From NCBI RefSeq assembly GCF_000383595.1, contig NZ_KB911581.1, positions 6,283,519 to 6,347,518 of the forward strand: a stretch of DNA of 64,000 nucleotides, in the 5' to 3' direction. Every line of letters starts with the position of its first letter. Positions within the stretch are counted from its first letter, which is position 1. Position numbers and translations under genes: made by a program. This DNA is from Streptomyces bottropensis ATCC 25435. GTDB taxonomy: Bacteria > Actinomycetota > Actinomycetes > Streptomycetales > Streptomycetaceae. This document shows positions 34,660 through 44,384 of the stretch, piece after piece. The notes beneath the pieces were generated by a model. It did not search any database and was not told where the DNA came from. It was given only the letters and a program-made list of their open reading frames with translations.

Positions 34660-35136
34660 TCAGGGGCGCGGCTGGACCTCCACCTCGACCGGTTCGCCGA
34701 TGATTCTGCCGGCGAGGTCCGAGGCCAGCGCGAAGACGTGGACGCCGAGTTCGGCCTCGGCCCTGGCACGGTCGGCGCCGAGGCGGGCGCGGCCCTCGGT
34801 GAGGAGGGTGGTGGACTCCCGGTGGGCGTCGGCGCGGGCCTCGGCGATCAGGGCGGCACCCTCCTCGTGGGCGCGCTGACGGATGCGGGCCGCCTCGTGA
34901 CGGGCTTCGGCCAGGGTCCGCGCCACCTCCGCCCGCTTGATCCGGATCTCCTCCCGCAGGGCTTCCGCCTGCGCCTCGGTTCCCTTGGTCGCCGCCTCCC
35001 GTTCGTCGAGGACCCGCTGGACGCGGGGCACGAGCCGGACGAAGAAGAGGAACACCAGGGCGAACAGCAGCGCCGCGACGACGAGTTCCGCGACGACCGG
35101 GTTGAGCGGGCCGATGTCCATCGGGAGCAGTTCCAT
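34660..35136 (-). CDS. Orphan ATP-synthase subunit-b-like protein
   Basis: A 158-residue protein with the layout of F0 subunit b: a short N-terminus, one membrane helix (VVAELVVAALLFALVFLFFVRLVP, residues about 14-36), then a long charged coiled coil. No other ATP-synthase gene lies in the window. It begins MELLPMDIGPLNPVVAEL, like true b subunits. It could be a paralogue that joins ATP synthase under some condition, or a membrane-anchored stalk reused elsewhere. A separate operon is implied by the terminator behind it. Confidence 0.75.
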   Translation of the reverse strand: MELLPMDIGPLNPVVAELVVAALLFALVFLFFVRLVPRVQRVLDEREAATKGTEAQAEALREEIRIKRAEVARTLAEARHEAARIRQRAHEEGAALIAEARADAHRESTTLLTEGRARLGADRARAEAELGVHVFALASDLAGRIIGEPVEVEVQPRP

Positions 35137-35187
35137 AGGGGTGCCCTACCCGCTCGCGTCCCGGCGGTACCGCGCTCCGGCCCGGGT

Positions 35188-35667
35188 TCAGTCCCCGTGG
35201 TCGTACACCGTCACCGGAATCCCGCGGCGCACCAGGCGGTCCGCTGTCAGCGGTTCCACCCGGGACCATGTGCCGCCCGCGAGCCCGCAGCCGATACGGG
35301 GCATGTGGACCGAGGCCTCCAGCTCCAGGGCCTTGTCCGCGAGCAGGCCGAGGGCGGTGTCGATGGCCTCGTAACGGACGGGTGCGCCCTTGCTGCCGGT
35401 GCGGGTGCCGTGCTGGCCTATCAGGTTCGCCACCCACGTGTACGGGCCGACCCGGACGAACTGGGCGGCACCGAGTCCGAAGTCGTTGCGCGCCCGGTCG
35501 CGGTGCCAGGCGCGGTAGGCGGCCTCCGGTTCCGGCCAGCGGCGGGAGAGGGCCAGGACGAAGCCCTTGCCCCAGCCGCCCATGTCGTTGCAGACATGCG
35601 CGATGATCTTGACGCCCTTGCCCAGCGGCGTGGTGGCGTCCCCGCGGACGTAGGTGATCCCCGACAT
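35188..35667 (-). CDS. Macrodomain protein
   Basis: A 159-residue single macrodomain. It opens ITYVRGDATTPLGKGVKIIAHVCNDMGGWGKGF, where the GDAT and HVCND-GGWGKG segments form the ADP-ribose-binding loops, and ends with PRIGCGLAGGTW, the second phosphate loop. It probably removes or binds ADP-ribose or ADP-ribose-1''-phosphate. It diverges from a MerR regulator with a 78-bp gap. Confidence 0.85.
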   Translation of the reverse strand: MSGITYVRGDATTPLGKGVKIIAHVCNDMGGWGKGFVLALSRRWPEPEAAYRAWHRDRARNDFGLGAAQFVRVGPYTWVANLIGQHGTRTGSKGAPVRYEAIDTALGLLADKALELEASVHMPRIGCGLAGGTWSRVEPLTADRLVRRGIPVTVYDHGD

Positions 35668-35745
35668 GACGCCACCGTACGGGGCGGTACTGACAATCGG
35701 CCGTCCGGAGGTCACGGCACGGGTGCGACAGCGATACTGCTGTGC

Positions 35746-36489
35746 ATGACCACCGACACCGCGCAGAGCACCGGCGGCGGCTCCGGCGAGGGCACCGTCG
35801 AGGGCGCCGGAGAGATCGTTCTCACCGTCGACGAGCTGGCCGCGCGGGCGGGCGTCACGGTGCGTACGGTCCGCTTCTACGGCACGCGGGGGCTGTTGCC
35901 GCCGCCGGTGATCGGGCCCCGCCGGGTCGGTCACTACGGGCGGGATCACCTCGCGCGGCTCGCGCTGATCGAGGAGCTGCAGCGGCAGGGCATGACCCTC
36001 GCGGCCATCGAGCGGTATCTGGGGCAGCTGCCGGCGGATCTCACGCCGCGCGATCTCGCGCTGCAGCGTGCGGTGGTGGCGTCGTGGGCGCCGGACGCGG
36101 TGGAGACGGTGACGCGGGAGGAGCTGGACCGGCGGGCCGGGCGGGCGCTGGGGGAGGCGGAGGTGGAGCGGCTGCTCGCGATGGGGGTGGTCGAGCGGGA
36201 CGGGGACGCTGTGCGGGTGGATGTGGGGTTGTTGCGGCTCGGGGTGGAGCTGCTCGATGTGCCCCTGTCCGAGGAGTCGATTCTCGCGGCGCGGGGTGTG
36301 TTGACCGAGTATTCGCGAGCTGCCGCGGGGGAGTTGTCCCGGTTGTTCCGGGAGGCGGTGGCGGGGCGGGATGCGCAGGTTGCGCGTTCGTTGTCGGGGC
36401 GTATGCAGCCGCTGGTCGTGCAGGCGTTGTTGACGGCCTTTCAGCGGTCGTTGACGGAGGAGTTGCGGGGGTGGGTGGTGGAGTCTTGA
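35746..36489 (+). CDS. MerR family transcriptional regulator
   Basis: A 247-residue regulator. After a flexible Gly/Glu-rich N-terminus the MerR helix-turn-helix and wing appear (LTVDELAARAGVTVRTVRFY, then GLLPPPVIGPRRVGHYGRDH). The long helical C-terminal part has no cysteine cluster, so it does not look like a metal sensor. The ligand is unknown; the divergent macrodomain gene is the obvious first target. No ribosome site precedes the ATG at 35746, so the mRNA may be leaderless. Codon use is less GC-strict near the 3' end. Confidence 0.85.
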   Translation: MTTDTAQSTGGGSGEGTVEGAGEIVLTVDELAARAGVTVRTVRFYGTRGLLPPPVIGPRRVGHYGRDHLARLALIEELQRQGMTLAAIERYLGQLPADLTPRDLALQRAVVASWAPDAVETVTREELDRRAGRALGEAEVERLLAMGVVERDGDAVRVDVGLLRLGVELLDVPLSEESILAARGVLTEYSRAAAGELSRLFREAVAGRDAQVARSLSGRMQPLVVQALLTAFQRSLTEELRGWVVES

Positions 36490-36527
36490 GGGGGTGGGGT
36501 GTGCCGGGGGGTGTGCCGGGGGGTGTT

Positions 36528-36670
36528 TTCGCCCCCGCCGCCCCTACCCGTCCCTCCCCCACCAGGGGCTGCGCCCCTTCGACGCCCATCTGCGGGTTCG
36601 GTGGGGCTTCTCGCGCAGTTCCCCGCGCCCCTGAAAGCAGGGGCGCGGGGAACTGCGCGAGCAACCCCCA
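36528..36670. repeat. Dispersed intergenic repeat, copy B
   Basis: The 38-bp module at 36528-36565 matches copy A at 25458-25495 with one mismatch. The second module occurs here twice in opposite orientation, making the large palindrome at 36611-36660. It fills the gap between the MerR gene and a convergent fatty-acid operon. Confidence 0.75.
36611..36660. terminator. 23-bp perfect inverted repeat, bidirectional terminator
   Basis: Two perfect 23-nt arms (outer end TCGCGCAGTTCC, inner end GCGCCCCTG) surround the loop AAAG. It stands about midway between two converging genes, suited to stop transcription from both sides. Confidence 0.85.
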
Positions 36671-36709
36671 CCGGGCCGCACCCGGCCGACGCGCCCCCGC
36701 CCGGAGGGC

Positions 36710-38884
36710 TTACGCGTCTGTGAAGGGTTCTCCCCTCTGGGCCTTTTCCCGTAGCAGGGCCGGTGGGGTGAAGCGGGGGCCGTAGCGGGCGGTGAGTTCT
36801 TCGGCTCGGGTCACGAAGCCGGCCAGGCCGCCCTCATAGCCGTTGATGTACTGGAGGACGCCGCCGGTCCAGCCGGGGAAGCCGATGCCGAGGAGGGAGC
36901 CGATGTTGGCGTCGGCGACGGAGGTCAGGACGCCCTCTTCGAGGAGGCGGACGGTGTCCAGGGCCTCCGCGAAGAGCATGCGTTCCTGCATGTCCTCGAA
37001 GGGGATCCGGTACCCGGGCCTGGTGAAGTGTTCGCGCAGGCCGGGCCAGAGTTTGGCGCGGCGGCCGTCGGGGCCGTAGTCGTAGAAGCCGGCGCCACCG
37101 CTGCGGCCCGGCCGGGCGAACTCGTCGACCATGCGGTCGATGACCGCGTCGGCGGGGTGTTCCACCCACGTGCCGCCCGCCTCCTCCACGGCCCGCCGTG
37201 ACTCGGCGCGGATCTTGCGGGGCAGGGTGAGGGTCAGCTCGTCCATGAGGGAGAGGACCTTGGCGGGGTAGCCCGCCTGGGCCGCCGCCTGTTCCACGGA
37301 GGCGGGCTCGATGCCCTCCCCCACCATCGCGACGCCCTCGTTGATGAAGTGGCCGATGACCCGGGAGGTGAAGAAGCCGCGGGAGTCGTTGACGACGATC
37401 GGGGTCTTCCTGATCTGGCGGACCAGGTCGAAGGCGCGGGCCAGGGCCTCCTCCCCCGTCTGCTCGCCCTTGATGATCTCGACGAGCGGCATCTTGTCGA
37501 CGGGTGAGAAGAAGTGCAGGCCGATGAAGTCGGACCGGCGGACGACGCCCTCGGCCAGCTCGGTGATGGGGAGGGTGGAGGTGTTGGAGCAGAGCAGCGC
37601 GTCCGGTGCCACGACCCCCTCGATCTCCTGGAAGACCTTGTGCTTCAGCTCGGTGTTCTCGAACACGGCCTCGATGACGGCGTCGCAGCCCGCGAGGTCG
37701 GCCGGGTCGGCGGTCGGGGTGATGCGGGCGAGGAGCGCGTCGGCCTTCTCCTGCGTGGTGCGGCCCTTGGCGACCGCCTTGGCGCAGAGCTTGCGCGAGT
37801 ACTCCTTGCCCTTCGCGGCCGCTTCGGGCGTCACGTCCTTCAGGACGACGTCGATGCCCGCGCGGGCGCAGGAGTACGCGATGCCGGCGCCCATCATCCC
37901 GGCGCCGAGGACGGCGGCCCTGCGGACCTGGCGCGGCTCGACGCCCTTGGGGCGGTTCGCGCCGGAGTTGACGGCCTGGAGGTCGAAGAAGAAGGCCTGG
38001 ATCATGTTCTTCGACGTCTGCCCGGCGGCCAGCTCCACGAAGTAGCGCGCCTCGATGACCTGGGCGGTCTCGAAGTCGACCTGGGCGCCCTCGACGGCGG
38101 CGGCGAGGATGTTGCGCGGGGCCGGGTAGGGCGCGCCGTTCGTCTGCTTGCGCAGCGTGGCGGGGAAGGCGGGCAGGTTCGCCGCGAACTTCGGGTGGGC
38201 GGGGGTGCCGCCGGGGATGCGGTGGCCGGGCTGGTCCCAGGGCTGCCGCGACTCGGGGTTGGCGTCGATGAAGGCGCGGGCCTTGTCCATCAACTCGTCC
38301 TGCGTGGCGGCCACTTCGTGGATCAGGCCATTCTCCAGGGCATGTTGCGGGCTGTACTGGGTGCCCTGCAGCAGTACCTTCAGCAGGGCGTCGGCGATGC
38401 CCAGCAGGCGTACGGTGCGGGCGATGCCCCCGCCGCCGGGCAGCAGACCGAGGGTCACCTCGGGGCAGCCGATCTTCGAGCCGGGGGCGTCGAGGGCGAC
38501 GCGGTGGTGGCAGGCGAGGGCCAGTTCGTAACCGCCGCCGAGGGCGGCGCCGTTGATGGCCGCGACCACGGGCTTGCCCAGGGTCTCGATGCGGCGCAGG
38601 TTGCGCTTGATCTCCAGGCCGCCGTCGAACAGCTGCTGCGCGGTCTCGGGGGTGGCCTTGATGAGGTCGCGGAGGTCACCGCCGGCGAAGAAGGTCTTCT
38701 TGGCGGAGGTGATGATGACGCCGCGAATGCTGTCCTTCTCGGCCTCCAGCCGGTCGGTGGTCACCGCGAGGGAGTCGCGGAACGCCTGGTTCATGGTGTT
38801 CGCGGACTGGTTCGGGTCGTCGATGACGAGGGTGACGAGGCCCGTGCGGTCCTGTTCCCAGCGGATGGTGGTGCTCTGTGTCAT
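36710..38884 (-). CDS. FadJ/FadB-like multifunctional beta-oxidation enzyme
   Basis: A 724-residue alpha subunit of the fatty-acid oxidation complex. The N-terminal crotonase domain has FFAGGDLRDL and NGAALGGGYELALACHHRVA. The middle Rossmann domain starts AAVLGAGMMGAGIAYSCARAG, and the 3-hydroxyacyl-CoA dehydrogenase part has GLHFFSPVDKMPLVEI. It hydrates enoyl-CoA and oxidises the product to 3-ketoacyl-CoA. GGAGA lies 7 nt before the ATG. It is translated last in a three-gene operon with thiolase and CoA transferase. Confidence 0.95.
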   Translation of the reverse strand: MTQSTTIRWEQDRTGLVTLVIDDPNQSANTMNQAFRDSLAVTTDRLEAEKDSIRGVIITSAKKTFFAGGDLRDLIKATPETAQQLFDGGLEIKRNLRRIETLGKPVVAAINGAALGGGYELALACHHRVALDAPGSKIGCPEVTLGLLPGGGGIARTVRLLGIADALLKVLLQGTQYSPQHALENGLIHEVAATQDELMDKARAFIDANPESRQPWDQPGHRIPGGTPAHPKFAANLPAFPATLRKQTNGAPYPAPRNILAAAVEGAQVDFETAQVIEARYFVELAAGQTSKNMIQAFFFDLQAVNSGANRPKGVEPRQVRRAAVLGAGMMGAGIAYSCARAGIDVVLKDVTPEAAAKGKEYSRKLCAKAVAKGRTTQEKADALLARITPTADPADLAGCDAVIEAVFENTELKHKVFQEIEGVVAPDALLCSNTSTLPITELAEGVVRRSDFIGLHFFSPVDKMPLVEIIKGEQTGEEALARAFDLVRQIRKTPIVVNDSRGFFTSRVIGHFINEGVAMVGEGIEPASVEQAAAQAGYPAKVLSLMDELTLTLPRKIRAESRRAVEEAGGTWVEHPADAVIDRMVDEFARPGRSGGAGFYDYGPDGRRAKLWPGLREHFTRPGYRIPFEDMQERMLFAEALDTVRLLEEGVLTSVADANIGSLLGIGFPGWTGGVLQYINGYEGGLAGFVTRAEELTARYGPRFTPPALLREKAQRGEPFTDA

Positions 38885-38940
38885 GACAGGGTCTCCGTAG
38901 AGTCTTTCCGCAGAAGTCTTGGGTCGGGTGGTCGCGTGTC

Positions 38941-38996
38941 GCGATCGGCGTCGTGCGATCGGCGTCGTGCGATCCGCGTCGTGCGATCCGCGTCGT
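38941..38996. repeat. Four 14-bp tandem repeats inside the beta-oxidation operon
   Basis: GCGATCGGCGTCGT occurs twice, then GCGATCCGCGTCGT twice, end to end. The array lies in the 142-nt gap between the thiolase stop and the FadJ-like start and could shape the mRNA there. Confidence 0.9.
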
Positions 38997-39026
38997 GCTT
39001 CGGCGACGCGTGATCCGCCGGTGGTC

Positions 39027-40241
<1,215 letters not shown>

Positions 40242-40287
40242 GAGTCTGGCCTTTCCAGTGCGGGAGGGTGCGGCCCGGGGGCCGGTG

Positions 40288-41517
40288 TCAGGCGGTGTCC
40301 TCGGCGGACGCGTCCGACGGGGAGGCGCCGTCCGGCGGGAAGGCACCGGCGGGAGAGGCGTCCGGCGCCGGGCCGTCCACGACGGAGGCGTTCGGCGACA
40401 GGCCCGGTATGCCCCAGTCGTGGGCGACCTCGGCGGTGTCGGCGCCGGGCTGCGCGGGTCCGCCGCGGACGGAGGTGTGGGTGGCGGAGAAGCGGGGCGC
40501 GGGGGCGGGCTGGGTGATGCCGCCGAAGTCGGTGAAGGTGCCCCGGGCCGCGAGGTGCGGGTGGTGCGGGGCCTCGCTCAGCGACAGGACCGGGGCCACA
40601 CAGGCGTCGGAGCCCTCGAAGACGGCCGTCCACTCGTCCCTCGTACGGCTTCTGAAACGGGCCGCGACGCTCTCGCGCAGCTCGCCCCAGGCGGCCACGT
40701 CCTTGCGGGCCGGGGCCCGGTCCGCGATGCCGAGGAGGTCGACGAACTCGGCGTAGAACTGCTGTTCAAGGGCGCCGACGGCCATGTACCGGCCGTCGGC
40801 CGTCTCGTACGTGCCGTAGAAGGGGCAGCCGCCGTCGAGGAGGTTGGCGGCGCGGCGGTCCTGCCAGCCGCCGGCGGCGAGCATGCCGTGGATCATCGCG
40901 GAGAGGTGCGCGGTGCCGTCGACGATGGCCGCGTCCACCACCTGACCGGCGCCGGTCGCGCGGGCGTGGTGGAGAGCGGCGAGGACGCCGACGACGAGGT
41001 AGAGGGAGCCGCCCGCGTAGTCGCCGAGCAGGTTGGCGGGGGCGGGCGGCGGGGTGTCCGGGGCGCCGATCATGCCGAGGGTGCCGGTCAGGGCGATGTA
41101 GGCGATGTCGTGCCCGGCGCGCCGGGCGAGCGGGCCCTGCTGGCCCCAGCCGGTCATCCGGCCGTAGACGAGGCGCGGGTTGCGGGCGTGGCAGGTCTCG
41201 GGGCCCACGCCGAGGCGCTCGGCGACGCCCGGCCGGTAGCCCTCGATCAGGATGTCGGCGCGGTCGGCCAGGCCGAGGACGAGGTCCGGGCCGGCCGGAG
41301 ACTTCAGGTCGACGATCACCGAGCGCTTGTTGCGGTTGGTGACGTCGTACAGGGGGTTCACGGCGAGGCCCGTGCCGCCCGGCCGGTCGACGCGGACGAC
41401 GTCGGCGCCGAGATCGGCGAGGAGCATGGCGGCGAACGGTCCCGGGCCGATGCCCGCCAGTTCCACCACGCGCACACCGGCGAGCGGGCCGTGGCCGGGC
41501 GTCTTCGCCACTGTCAT
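40288..41517 (-). CDS. CaiB/BaiF CoA transferase, alpha-methylacyl-CoA racemase-like
   Basis: A 409-residue class III CoA-transferase-fold protein. It begins LAGVRVVELAGIGPGPFAAM; AGHDIAYIALTG and NLLGDYAGGS carry the His and Asp expected for the racemase branch. It would epimerise 2-methyl-branched acyl-CoAs so that they can enter beta-oxidation, which suits a Streptomyces rich in branched lipids and the two genes after it. The last 45 residues are a low-complexity Pro/Asp/Ala tail outside the fold. First gene of the operon. Confidence 0.88.
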   Translation of the reverse strand: MTVAKTPGHGPLAGVRVVELAGIGPGPFAAMLLADLGADVVRVDRPGGTGLAVNPLYDVTNRNKRSVIVDLKSPAGPDLVLGLADRADILIEGYRPGVAERLGVGPETCHARNPRLVYGRMTGWGQQGPLARRAGHDIAYIALTGTLGMIGAPDTPPPAPANLLGDYAGGSLYLVVGVLAALHHARATGAGQVVDAAIVDGTAHLSAMIHGMLAAGGWQDRRAANLLDGGCPFYGTYETADGRYMAVGALEQQFYAEFVDLLGIADRAPARKDVAAWGELRESVAARFRSRTRDEWTAVFEGSDACVAPVLSLSEAPHHPHLAARGTFTDFGGITQPAPAPRFSATHTSVRGGPAQPGADTAEVAHDWGIPGLSPNASVVDGPAPDASPAGAFPPDGASPSDASAEDTA

Positions 41518-41686
41518 CGAGCCCCCATGCTCTGTGACACATTCGATGTGACACCGGTGATGTTAGGAACGGGTTCCCCTTCGCACAAGCCCCGAATGAG
41601 CAAACGCTTAGTCATCGGCGCTCAGTCATTGTGCCCGGAGTCGCCGCACGTGTCAGCCCGCACGCGCCCGGCTTCCGGCGCCGGAG

Positions 41687-42067
41687 TCAGCGGGCGTCCA
41701 GCTCCGCTATCAGCTTCTTCGGGGCGATCACGCGGTAGCTCTCCTCGACCCAGTCGCACAGCAGCTCCACGGCCGGGGCGCCCTTCTCCTCCAGCGGGAC
41801 GCGCACCCACCCGGCCTTGCCCAGGCCGTACCCCGCGGGCTCGGCGCCGGGGCAGCTCAGGGCGTGGGCATGGGTCTCCTCGTCCCTGAGCTTGACGGTG
41901 ACGCCCAGCGGATGGCCGCCGTCATCCGTACCGAGGAACACGAACACCTTCTTGTTGACCTTCGCGACGCTCTCGCCCCAGGGGAACTCCTCGACGGCAC
42001 CGGGCATGGCGAGGGCGAACTCGCGTACCTTCTGCCACTTTTTCAGGGCGTTCCTCGGTACGGTCAC
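41687..42067 (-). CDS. MmcQ/YjbR family protein
   Basis: A 126-residue protein of the MmcQ/YjbR DNA-binding-like fold. KKVFVFLGTDDGG and YGLGKAGWVRV are typical of the family. The GTG at 42067 is chosen because GGAGG stands 5 nt upstream; a longer reading to 42160 would run across the divergent promoter. Function is undetermined. Confidence 0.82.
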   Translation of the reverse strand: MTVPRNALKKWQKVREFALAMPGAVEEFPWGESVAKVNKKVFVFLGTDDGGHPLGVTVKLRDEETHAHALSCPGAEPAGYGLGKAGWVRVPLEEKGAPAVELLCDWVEESYRVIAPKKLIAELDAR

Positions 42068-42159
42068 GGCCACCTCCGGATCCCGCGCGCTCGGCTGCTC
42101 GTCCCTCACGCTAGCCTCAGCCACCGACAACGGCGCGGGGGCGAGTGCTGAGGGGTGCA

Positions 42160-43338
42160 ATGAGCGGGCAGAACAGGCCGGATCGGGCGTACGACGTCGT
42201 TCTCTACGGAGCCACGGGGTTCGTCGGGGAACTCACCGCGGAGTATCTCGCCGCGCACGCGCCGAAGGGGCTGCGCTGGGCGATCGCCGGGCGCGACGCG
42301 GGGAAACTGGCGGCCCTGCGCGAGCGACTGCCCGGCGGTGCGGGGATCGGTGTGCTCCGGGCGGACGGGTCGGATCCGCAGGCGGTGCGCGAACTCGCCC
42401 GGCAGGCACGGGTGGTGGCCACGACCGTCGGTCCGTACATCACGCACGGCGAGGAGCTGGTGGCCGCCTGCGCCGACGAGGGCACCGACTATCTGGATCT
42501 CACCGGCGAGCCCGAGTTCGTCGACCTGACGTACGTCCGGCACGACGCACGCGCGCGGGAGACCGGCGCCCGGATCGTGCACGCGGCCGGCTTCGACTCG
42601 ATACCGCACGACCTGGGCGCGTACTTCACCGTGCGGCAGCTCCCGAAGGACGTGCCGATCACCGTGGACGGCTTCGTGCGCGCCGAGGGGATGTTCTCCG
42701 GCGGCACGTTCAACTCCGCGCTCACCGGCTTCTCGCGCACCCGGGAGACGATGGCCGCCGCGCGGGACCGCAAGCGGCACGAGCCGCGCATGGTGGGGCG
42801 CCGGGCGTACGCGCCGGTGAGCGCGCCCCGGTTCGCCAAGGAGGTCGGGGCGTGGGCGCTGCCACTGCCGACCATCGACGCGCAGGTGGTGCAGCGCTCG
42901 GCGCGCGCCCTGCCCCGCTACGGGCCGGACTTCCGCTACCGCCACTACGCGGCCGTGAAGACCCTGCCCTTCGCGGTGGGCGGGGTCGCGTTCGTCGGCG
43001 CGGTCGTCGCCGCGGCCCAGGTTCCGCCGGTGCGGCGCTGGTTGGGCGACCGGCTCAAGCCGGGCGAGGGGCCGAGCGCGGAGAAGCGGGCGAAGAGCTG
43101 GTTCTCGGTGCGGTTCGTGGGCGAGGGCGGCGGTCGCCGGGTCTTCACGGAGGTCGCGGGCGGCGACCCCGGCTACGGCGAGACGGCGAAGATGTTCGCG
43201 GAGTCCGCCCTGTGCCTGGCCCTCGACGACCTGCCGGCCACGGCGGGGCAGGTCACGACGGCGGTCGCGATGGGCGACGCGCTGATCGAGCGGCTGCGCG
43301 CGGCGGGCATCACCTTCCGGGTGGCGGCGAGCCGGTAG
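42160..43338 (+). CDS. Saccharopine-dehydrogenase-like / trans-acting enoyl reductase
   Basis: A 392-residue protein starting YDVVLYGATGFVGELTAEYL, a Rossmann nucleotide site, followed by VVATTVGPYITHGEELVAACA and HAAGFDSIPHDLGAY. These match the actinobacterial group that includes the mycobacterial trans-acting enoyl reductase (Rv2953). A hydrophobic stretch at about residues 270-290 may touch the membrane. The partner polyketide or lipid is unknown. GAGGGG precedes the ATG at 42160. Confidence 0.82.
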   Translation: MSGQNRPDRAYDVVLYGATGFVGELTAEYLAAHAPKGLRWAIAGRDAGKLAALRERLPGGAGIGVLRADGSDPQAVRELARQARVVATTVGPYITHGEELVAACADEGTDYLDLTGEPEFVDLTYVRHDARARETGARIVHAAGFDSIPHDLGAYFTVRQLPKDVPITVDGFVRAEGMFSGGTFNSALTGFSRTRETMAAARDRKRHEPRMVGRRAYAPVSAPRFAKEVGAWALPLPTIDAQVVQRSARALPRYGPDFRYRHYAAVKTLPFAVGGVAFVGAVVAAAQVPPVRRWLGDRLKPGEGPSAEKRAKSWFSVRFVGEGGGRRVFTEVAGGDPGYGETAKMFAESALCLALDDLPATAGQVTTAVAMGDALIERLRAAGITFRVAASR

Positions 43339-43367
43339 CGGACGGCCCCTCCCGGCGTCCTCGGGGC

Positions 43368-43391
43368 GGGTGGGCCCTACTGGGCCCACCC
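43368..43391. terminator. Hairpin overlapping a gene end, convergent junction
   Basis: GGGTGGGCCC, loop TACT, GGGCCCACCC. It lies 30 nt after the enoyl-reductase-like stop and includes the last codons and stop of the converging small gene. Confidence 0.7.
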
Positions 43392-43523
43392 CGTCAGGGT
43401 GTAGATCATCCCGGCGATCCAGGCCAGCCCCGCGATCAGGGCGAGCAGCAGCCCGGTCGTCACGACCCGCTCGACGGAGTGGGTGGGGGCGGCGGCGGGC
43501 TTCGGTGCTCGGTGCGTCGTCAT
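43377..43523 (-). CDS. Small single-pass membrane protein
   Basis: A 48-residue peptide from ATG 43523. A basic, Pro/Ala-rich N-terminus is followed by one membrane helix (VVTTGLLLALIAGLAWIAGM) and a short tail ending LTGWAQ. Reading from further upstream is possible but adds non-hydrophobic sequence. Unknown function; small proteins of this plan are common in Streptomyces. Its stop codon sits within a terminator hairpin. Confidence 0.6.
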   Translation of the reverse strand: MTTHRAPKPAAAPTHSVERVVTTGLLLALIAGLAWIAGMIYTLTGWAQ

Positions 43524-43649
43524 ACGGCACAGCCTGCCGATCATGACGTGCGCCGGCATCCGTACAGGTACTCAGTTCGTACTCAGGTATCAGGTTGGTA
43601 CGTATGCGCGAAGATGCCTTGGCGCCCGCTCGCGGCCCGGAATCGGGGT

Positions 43650-44339
43650 TCAGCCGGTCGTGTCCCGCAGGGCCCGGCGGCAGAGGGAGTCGGCGCGGCG
43701 GGTGGTCTCCGGGAGGCGGTAGGCCGGGGTGAGGGCGAGCGTGTGGGCGCAGGCGTTGTCGAGGCTCACCCGGTGGCCGACGGAGACGAAGACCGGCTTG
43801 ACGCCGTCGCGGGTGCGCAGGGCGCGGCCCACCTCCTCGGTGCCCGCGAGGAGCGGGGCGGCGCTGCCGCGCGCGGTGCCCGGGTCGTCGTGGGTGAAGG
43901 TGAAGGGGTTCTTCGCGACGCCGATCGTGGGCAGGCCGGTGAGGACGCCGAGGTGGGCGGCGAGGCCGAAGCGGCGCGGGTGGGCGAGGCCGTAGCCGTC
44001 GCAGACGACGAGACCGGGGTCGCACGGCAGCGCGTCGAGCGCGGCCAGCACGGTCGGGATCTCACGGAACGCGAGCAGTCCGGGGACGTAGGGGAAGGAG
44101 ACCTGCCCGACCGCCGTGGTCTCGGCCACCACGTCGAGGCTCACCGCGTCGAGCACCACGGCCGCCGCCGCGACGACGTCGCGCTCGTCGTCGTAGGCCA
44201 CGTCCACGCCGGTGACGTACCCGGTGCCGGGCGGTGGTCCGCTCTCGTCGAGGACCACCTCGCCCCGCAACTCGTCCTGCACGGCGAGGGCCTGCTCTTC
44301 GGTGGCGGGCCAGCCCGCCGGGATGCGTACGGTCGTCAT
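43650..44339 (-). CDS. nfi: Endonuclease V
   Basis: A 229-residue deoxyinosine-specific endonuclease. Catalytic Asp in TGVDVAYDDE, the Tyr wedge and Glu in FPYVPGLLAFREIP, and the second Asp in VVCDGYGLAHPRRFGLA are all present. It nicks DNA (or RNA) one base 3' to inosine for repair. ATG at 44339 starts the domain; an upstream ATG at 44360 is less likely. Confidence 0.93.
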   Translation of the reverse strand: MTTVRIPAGWPATEEQALAVQDELRGEVVLDESGPPPGTGYVTGVDVAYDDERDVVAAAAVVLDAVSLDVVAETTAVGQVSFPYVPGLLAFREIPTVLAALDALPCDPGLVVCDGYGLAHPRRFGLAAHLGVLTGLPTIGVAKNPFTFTHDDPGTARGSAAPLLAGTEEVGRALRTRDGVKPVFVSVGHRVSLDNACAHTLALTPAYRLPETTRRADSLCRRALRDTTG

Positions 44340-44384
44340 GATGCTGACGAGCGTACGCATCCCCCATGGCGCGAAGATCCGGGG

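Noticed and set aside
32818..36489. A 1223-codon open frame on the plus strand
   Set aside because: Only its last part (from 35746) is a real MerR gene. The rest is antisense to the S15 peptidase and b-like genes and shows no protein character.
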